DNA of 20,582 nt from a virus. Within the stretch, counting starts at the first letter, position 1, and each line of letters starts with the position of its first letter. Positions 16,976 to 20,582 of this stretch are shown piece by piece. The stretch is from IMG/VR virus record IMGVR_UViG_3300036466_000104, positions 1 to 20,582 of that record, one strand, 5' to 3'. Position numbers and translations under genes: made by a program. The notes under the pieces are model-generated. The model had not been told where the DNA came from. It worked only from the letters and a program-made list of their open reading frames with translations, and did not search any database.

Positions 16976-17739
16976 TGACAACATTAAATTTTGGTAAAAA
17001 TTGGGAGTCAGTAATTAGTACAACCTCTGGTGATGGTGTTGTTAACATAACTAACGGAGTACTAACAACAACGTCCACAGCTGGATCTAACTCAAAGATA
17101 ACTAAATTTCTGTTTGTAAATCCTGGTGAAACGATTCGGGTTTCCTGTATGGCAAAAAGGCTTTCAGGCACGGCAATCGGAGGTATTGCTTTTTCTGTAG
17201 GTGGCGCCGAAAGAGGCAGGGTTTTTGCTGATAAAGACGACTGGTCTGAGATATCATGTGAGTACTCCGCTCCAGCATATTTATCTGAAGCAACAACGTT
17301 AGCTGTTGATGTTGGTGTTTTCACCTCAGAATATGGTTCTGTGAAATATGCAGATCCAAGAATTGAAATTCGTAATTCGACAATGGGCACGATGAGAAGT
17401 ATTGCGGCAGGCTTAATTGGTGTAGCCTCAGGAGTGCCAAGTTTAAACACCTCTTTTGTTACATTTGGCATAAGCAATCTAACATATAACGCAGGGACTC
17501 AATCGCTCACATTTAATGTCAGACGTTCAAGCGGGGCCAGTTACACTTCACCAATCATTTTAATCGGAAACAATGGTGGGGGCGCAGCAGGAGCAATACC
17601 AATTATACCGAAACAGACCAGTTATGACGCAGCAACAGGGTTGGTATCAATTAAATTCATGGACGTAACAACTGGCGCTTTTGTTAACATAGCCACAATA
17701 GCGAGTTTGTTCTTTTTTATTGAAGTTCGAACTATATAA
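16975..17739 (+). CDS. Putative receptor-binding or accessory tail fibre protein
   Basis: The 254-residue protein has no family I recognise. Residues 1-135 resemble a beta-sandwich carbohydrate-binding module (GDGVVNITNGVLTTTS, ITKFLFVNPGETIRVSCMAKR, DDWSEISCEYSAP, TLAVDVGVF). Residues ~155-254 are a second beta-rich part with LTYNAGTQSLTFNV and a glycine-rich GNNGGGAAGA. No signal peptide is present. It starts within the fibre stop (TAATG) with a perfect AGGAGG nine bases upstream, so it is probably strongly translated and coupled to the GDPD fibre gene. Its low GC matches the 3' half of that gene, suggesting a two-gene host-range cassette. Confidence 0.6.
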   Translation: MTTLNFGKNWESVISTTSGDGVVNITNGVLTTTSTAGSNSKITKFLFVNPGETIRVSCMAKRLSGTAIGGIAFSVGGAERGRVFADKDDWSEISCEYSAPAYLSEATTLAVDVGVFTSEYGSVKYADPRIEIRNSTMGTMRSIAAGLIGVASGVPSLNTSFVTFGISNLTYNAGTQSLTFNVRRSSGASYTSPIILIGNNGGGAAGAIPIIPKQTSYDAATGLVSIKFMDVTTGAFVNIATIASLFFFIEVRTI

Positions 17740-17772
17740 CCGATGGAAGCCAAGGACGGCTAAGGATTTGAT

Positions 17773-17856
17773 ATGAAACTAGGTGAAAAACAAGAGCTGT
17801 TCATGCGTCTATTGCCGAGACTGATTGACAAGGCGCATGGCGTTATAAAATCTTAA
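17773..17856 (+). pseudogene. Truncated remnant of an M15-peptidase endolysin
   Basis: A 27-codon frame with AAGGA six bases before its ATG encodes MKLGEKQELFMRLLPRLIDK then AHGVIKS and stop. The opening matches the N terminus of VanY/M15-type phage endolysins (L-Ala-D-Glu peptidases), which begin with a helix of the form GE-Q-LF-RLL--LI-KA-. The zinc motifs that follow in complete enzymes are absent, and only 21 bases separate it from the converging polymerase gene, so it cannot be complete. It is best seen as a deletion remnant. It could alternatively be a short real peptide, but that is less likely. Confidence 0.6.
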
Positions 17857-17877
17857 CCACCACAAAGACGGTACTCA

Positions 17878-18423
17878 TCATACCAACCCATCAACTAACT
17901 TCCTAGCCTCGGCAACGTAAAACGCGATGTCGAGGTTTTTTATTGTTAACCCACCGCGAATGTCATTAACCACGGTAACACGGTTACCAGCGTTAATGCC
18001 TATACGACGCATAGGTGGTTCTGGTGTTGGTGGTGGGATACGGACATACTTACCTGACGGTGCTTTATCGCGGTTAACAGTCTTACCGTTATCGACGTGT
18101 TTCCAGTGAGGCTTAGTGTTCCAGTTATCCCGCTGTAACTGAGTTGGTTCCATTACTTTAAACAGGTAGTCACCATCGGTGCTGATGTAGTAACGGTTGA
18201 CTCTCTGGATTAACTGCTCACCATGGTACAACTCAGTCTTACGGTTAACCTTAGTCCTGAGCATAAAGTCCATTGGTTCAATACTCAGGTGACGACGGAT
18301 AAACGCCTCGATGTTCTCACCGCGGATCAATGCAGCTTCAGCGGCCTTGGCCACAACCACGGCGCTGTGATTTTGGTGCCAACCGAGGTCGTAATTAAAT
18401 ACCCCTTTACGTTTAATTTTCAT
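17878..18423 (-). CDS. DNA polymerase family B, C-terminal piece
   Basis: The 181-residue protein begins MKIKRKGVFNYDLGWHQNHS and continues with VVVAKAAEAALIRGENIEAFI, EPMDFMLRTKVNR, LIQRVNRYYISTDGDYLFKV, GINAGNRVTVVNDI and AEARKLVDGLV. This is the thumb/C-terminal region of compact phage family B polymerases, continuing directly from the NNYIGVLED end of the upstream piece, with nothing missing as far as I can judge. I chose ATG 18423, not the in-frame ATG at 18447, because AAAGAAAGG lies nine bases upstream and the first shared residues match there. That ribosome site is inside the endonuclease gene. The two pieces total 662 residues. Confidence 0.85.
   Translation of the reverse strand: MKIKRKGVFNYDLGWHQNHSAVVVAKAAEAALIRGENIEAFIRRHLSIEPMDFMLRTKVNRKTELYHGEQLIQRVNRYYISTDGDYLFKVMEPTQLQRDNWNTKPHWKHVDNGKTVNRDKAPSGKYVRIPPPTPEPPMRRIGINAGNRVTVVNDIRGGLTIKNLDIAFYVAEARKLVDGLV
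17907..17941 (+). terminator. Rho-independent terminator of the late operon
   Basis: RNA from 17907-17935 folds with CCTCG pairing CGAGG, continuing through a G-U and two more pairs, an A-A mismatch and a short inner helix around an AAAAC loop. Six T residues follow (17936-17941). It is oriented for plus-strand transcription. It lies inside the 3' coding end of the C-terminal polymerase gene on the opposite strand, so the two transcripts overlap there. Confidence 0.82.
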
Positions 18424-18976
18424 AAGAGTAAGCCTTTCTTTTAGCATGGTTTGGATGGTATTTGAAATTTATTTCTGCTTGTTTTCTAGCAGCAACGGCG
18501 TCTTCAAAATCGTCAAAATAACCCAGAACGTATCTAACCCCTTTATGACTAATCCTAGCCACCCACTTTGATCTCCCTCTGTAGTTCGTTCTATCCGACC
18601 AAGTAACACCTCTCACCCCACTTTTACAATCTTTTCTGACCCCTTGGTTTCTTGAGTTCTCAAAAGCAGAAACCTGTCTTAGATTAACCCATCGATTATC
18701 TAGCCTGTCCCCATTAATATGGTCAATCTCATCGTCAGGGTGACCGCCAGTCATCCACAACCAAATCAATCGGTGGACAAGACATGTTTTACCAAACACC
18801 GCACACCAATAATACCCACGGTTATTTTTACCTCGCACTGGTTTAGATATGTTTTGTAGTTTTCCATATGAGTCATACCGCTTAATACGGGTTAGTTCAC
18901 CGGTAAGAGCATTGTAATCAAACCAATCCTTCACCATCGACTGCGTTATTTCGCTTCTGTCAGAAACCCTAATCAT
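18413..18976 (-). CDS. HNH-AP2 homing endonuclease splitting the polymerase gene
   Basis: The 187-residue protein is a free-standing-type homing endonuclease. Residues ~14-68 resemble the usual DYNALTGELTR opening. The HNH domain covers ~68-100, with H69 (LVHRLIWLWM), D85-H86 and N88 in DEIDHINGD, and N94/N98 after it. An AP2-like DNA-binding domain follows at ~119-168 (SGVRGVTWSDR, KWVARISHKGVRYVLGYFDDFEDAVAAR). I chose ATG 18976 over an upstream TTG. The ATG overlaps the premature stop of the upstream polymerase piece, and the stop lies within the first codons of the downstream piece. GC is lower than either flank: 32% at 18421-18480 and 35% at 18841-18900, against about 50% in polymerase lines sampled by hand. 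Confidence 0.92.
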   Translation of the reverse strand: MIRVSDRSEITQSMVKDWFDYNALTGELTRIKRYDSYGKLQNISKPVRGKNNRGYYWCAVFGKTCLVHRLIWLWMTGGHPDDEIDHINGDRLDNRWVNLRQVSAFENSRNQGVRKDCKSGVRGVTWSDRTNYRGRSKWVARISHKGVRYVLGYFDDFEDAVAARKQAEINFKYHPNHAKRKAYSYEN

Positions 18977-20414
18977 CTTCAAGCACCCCGATATAATTAT
19001 TAACGTCTTTAACAGCCAACATCTTGTAATTCTGAAACTCCAATGTCAAACCAGTGTGTTTATCTGACCATTCACATAATTCATGCAGGTATTTCTCGTA
19101 GTACCGTGGTATACGACAACAAATACCATCCGTATTGACAAAAATTAATTTAAAATCAGGAATGTGCGTCATTAACAATTCACACAACATACTTATTATA
19201 AACTGACCGTTTACCGTGATTGCCATTGTATACTGAGGGTCGTAAAAAGGACTGTACTTGTCGTTTGACTTACCATACGACCCATTCAACCCTAGCTTAT
19301 ACGCCTTTCCCATTGCTGTTTGTTTGCCTAGAACCATGCGTTCGTTGAACATGTACGCCATTGCATCGCACCACCCTATACCGAGGTGGGCAGGAAACAC
19401 CTTATTGGCAATGGAGATACGAGGATAAAATGATTGGTAGTCAATATCGACTATCACATGTGTTTCATCACTCCTAATCACCTGTGTAGGAACACACCCA
19501 TGCAACCCACCAGCACCAAAGTCGAACGTGAAGCCGTTTAAAGTGGCTGAGGTGAATTTAGTTTCCTCGTCGTCATCAGATTCTTTGAAGAAACCCTTAA
19601 TTTTAGTTGGGTCAATTACGGAGCGACGGAAATAGTCGAGCACCTGGTTAAATTCCTTGGTTTCAAATTGGATGTACGGGAAGATAATGTCGTTAACCAC
19701 AATCTCGTTACGGATGGTCTGGTTGTACTTGCTGACTTGAACCCCACGTTTTTGTAATTCGATTTTAACGATTTCCTCGCCAATCTTGGTGTCGTTGAAG
19801 TTAGTGAAATCTCGGCCGTACTTCTCAGACAGTTCATCACGGAAAGCCAACATCTTACGAGTGTGACCGAAAAACTCACTGGTGGCGTCAACGTCATCAT
19901 CGTTATAGGCCAACATCTCGCGTGACTGTTCCCATGTGACAGGTTGGTTCCAATCAACCATCATTTCATTGATGTTATCGAGACGCATGTTAAATTCGAG
20001 CAGCTTTAGGCTGGTGGCCTTTGCCTTGTTATCGAAATGATGGATTTTCAATAGGTCCACCTGGGGTACATAGCGTTGGTCAGGCCATATAAAGTGGCTA
20101 AAATCCTTCATCTGACCATTACCGGCCTCAATGATGCTGCGGGATTTGTTGTAGAGAATGGCGTTATTGATGATACCGTTGTAGTCCATGATCAGGTGCA
20201 ACATCGGGTAATCATACCACTCGTTGTTGTACCCGGTCATACGCCCACCACTGGCAGCAATCTGGTGCAGGAAGGCACATAGTTCACGACCTTGGTTCAC
20301 CCATTCGGATATTTCAAATGTCCACCGTGCGCCGTCTTCCTCACGCTTACACTTGAATGAGAAGAAATTAGGGACACACTCGATGTCATAGGTGTAGTGG
20401 GCGGTATAGTTCAT
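18969..20414 (-). CDS. DNA polymerase family B, exonuclease-palm piece
   Basis: The 481-residue protein holds all catalytic motifs of a proofreading family B polymerase. The 3'-5' exonuclease has D10-E12 (TYDIECVPNF), the Exo II D68 in GYNNEWYDYPML, and Exo III Y170-D174 (AYNDDDVD). The polymerase has motif A D325 in DIDYQSFYPR, motif B K373-N377-Y380-G381 (YKLGLNGSYGK), and motif C as NTDG at 427-430, where the classic DTD has N for the first D. It stops just after VKDVNNYIGVLED, the KxY-like palm/thumb boundary, because the endonuclease gene interrupts it. The ATG overlaps the stop of the upstream gene (ATGA). It should replicate phage DNA once joined by the C-terminal piece. Confidence 0.93.
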   Translation of the reverse strand: MNYTAHYTYDIECVPNFFSFKCKREEDGARWTFEISEWVNQGRELCAFLHQIAASGGRMTGYNNEWYDYPMLHLIMDYNGIINNAILYNKSRSIIEAGNGQMKDFSHFIWPDQRYVPQVDLLKIHHFDNKAKATSLKLLEFNMRLDNINEMMVDWNQPVTWEQSREMLAYNDDDVDATSEFFGHTRKMLAFRDELSEKYGRDFTNFNDTKIGEEIVKIELQKRGVQVSKYNQTIRNEIVVNDIIFPYIQFETKEFNQVLDYFRRSVIDPTKIKGFFKESDDDEETKFTSATLNGFTFDFGAGGLHGCVPTQVIRSDETHVIVDIDYQSFYPRISIANKVFPAHLGIGWCDAMAYMFNERMVLGKQTAMGKAYKLGLNGSYGKSNDKYSPFYDPQYTMAITVNGQFIISMLCELLMTHIPDFKLIFVNTDGICCRIPRYYEKYLHELCEWSDKHTGLTLEFQNYKMLAVKDVNNYIGVLEDD

Positions 20415-20582
20415 TCAGCGAGTTTTCCGTATTTGTCGTAGTGGCCTGCTTGCCACGCATGGAAAGGTAGCACCTGACTCACCCGTGAATAGGGGTTCTT
20501 GTCAAGTATATTACTGTTAAATCCCTCGTCATAGAAATGACGGGTTAACTCGTCCATTATTTCCGATTTAATGGTTGTTTTC
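20411..20582 (-). CDS. 3' end of small hypothetical protein, partial
   Basis: The last 56 codons of a gene that continues beyond the right edge are visible. It ends in PFHAWQAGHYDKYGKLAE, preceded by DEGFNSNILDKNPYSRVSQV. Its TGA stop overlaps the polymerase ATG (ATGA), so the two are co-transcribed and probably translationally coupled. The spacing of NPY and AW-x-x-G recalls ribosome-modulation-factor-like small phage proteins, but this is a weak resemblance and I do not assign a function. Confidence 0.65.
   Translation of the reverse strand, partial: KTTIKSEIMDELTRHFYDEGFNSNILDKNPYSRVSQVLPFHAWQAGHYDKYGKLAE

Noticed and set aside
16914-17477. 187-codon minus-strand open frame opposite the second fibre gene
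   Set aside because: It lies wholly against better supported plus-strand coding with good ribosome sites, and its protein shows no recognisable pattern.
18424-18447. Longer start for the C-terminal polymerase piece at ATG 18447
   Set aside because: No ribosome site precedes it, and the extra eight residues are just the out-of-frame end of the endonuclease gene. ATG 18423 has a good site nine bases upstream.
18413-18982. Group I intron carrying the HNH gene within the polymerase
   Set aside because: The HNH reading frame fills essentially the whole gap between the two polymerase pieces, leaving no room for a catalytic intron core outside it. The downstream piece has its own start and ribosome site. 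RNA evidence could still overturn this.
18413-20414. Intein in the polymerase
   Set aside because: The upstream piece ends at a stop codon, the HNH gene is in another frame with its own start, and no intein N-terminal Cys/Ser block or C-terminal His-Asn motif is present at the junctions.
1-20582. CRISPR arrays, tRNA genes or insertion sequences
   Set aside because: I saw no regularly spaced repeat-spacer units, no tRNA cloverleaf with CCA-proximal acceptor stem, and no transposase frame or terminal inverted repeats.

Overview
The window is the late-gene block and part of the replication block of a tailed double-stranded DNA bacteriophage with a long non-contractile tail (siphovirus morphology). 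Strong Shine-Dalgarno sites, ATGA-type stop/start overlaps and lambda/HK97-style gene order and protein families point to a Gram-negative, probably gammaproteobacterial, host. I cannot name the host genus. No integrase, repressor or lysogeny gene is visible, and the phage carries its own DNA polymerase, so a virulent lifestyle is likely, although only part of the genome is seen.

Plus strand, 1-17856: an AT-rich leader with spaced direct repeats, then small and large terminase, HK97-type portal, prohead protease and major capsid protein. A rho-independent terminator follows the capsid gene. Next come head-tail connector, head closure, a 50-residue protein, tail terminator, major tail protein with a C-terminal Ig-like domain, and the lambda G/GT-type tail chaperone pair joined by a -1 frameshift. 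Then an HK97 gp10-like protein, tape measure, two minor tail proteins, an NlpC/P60-like protein, a gpJ-like tail-tip protein with an N-terminal membrane segment, a tail fibre/spike with a glycerophosphodiester phosphodiesterase (GDPD) domain, and a second putative receptor-binding protein. The block ends in a 27-codon remnant that looks like the start of an M15-peptidase endolysin. The plus-strand terminator after it lies inside the 3' end of the opposing polymerase gene.

Minus strand, 20582-17878, converging on the late genes: the end of a small unknown protein, then a family B DNA polymerase in two pieces. The upstream piece (481 aa) holds the 3'-5' exonuclease motifs and polymerase motifs A, B and C. 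The downstream piece (181 aa) is the C-terminal region. Between them is an HNH-AP2 homing endonuclease gene whose first codons overlap the premature stop of the upstream piece and whose stop overlaps the start of the downstream piece. A ribosome-binding site at the end of the endonuclease gene serves the downstream piece. No room remains for a group I intron, so the most economical reading is a 'gene in pieces' polymerase that assembles from two separately translated chains. This is the most interesting thing in the window.

The receptor-binding end of the tail module (from about 15900) is clearly more AT-rich than the rest of the late genes, as expected for an exchanged host-range cassette. 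No complete lysis gene was found here.
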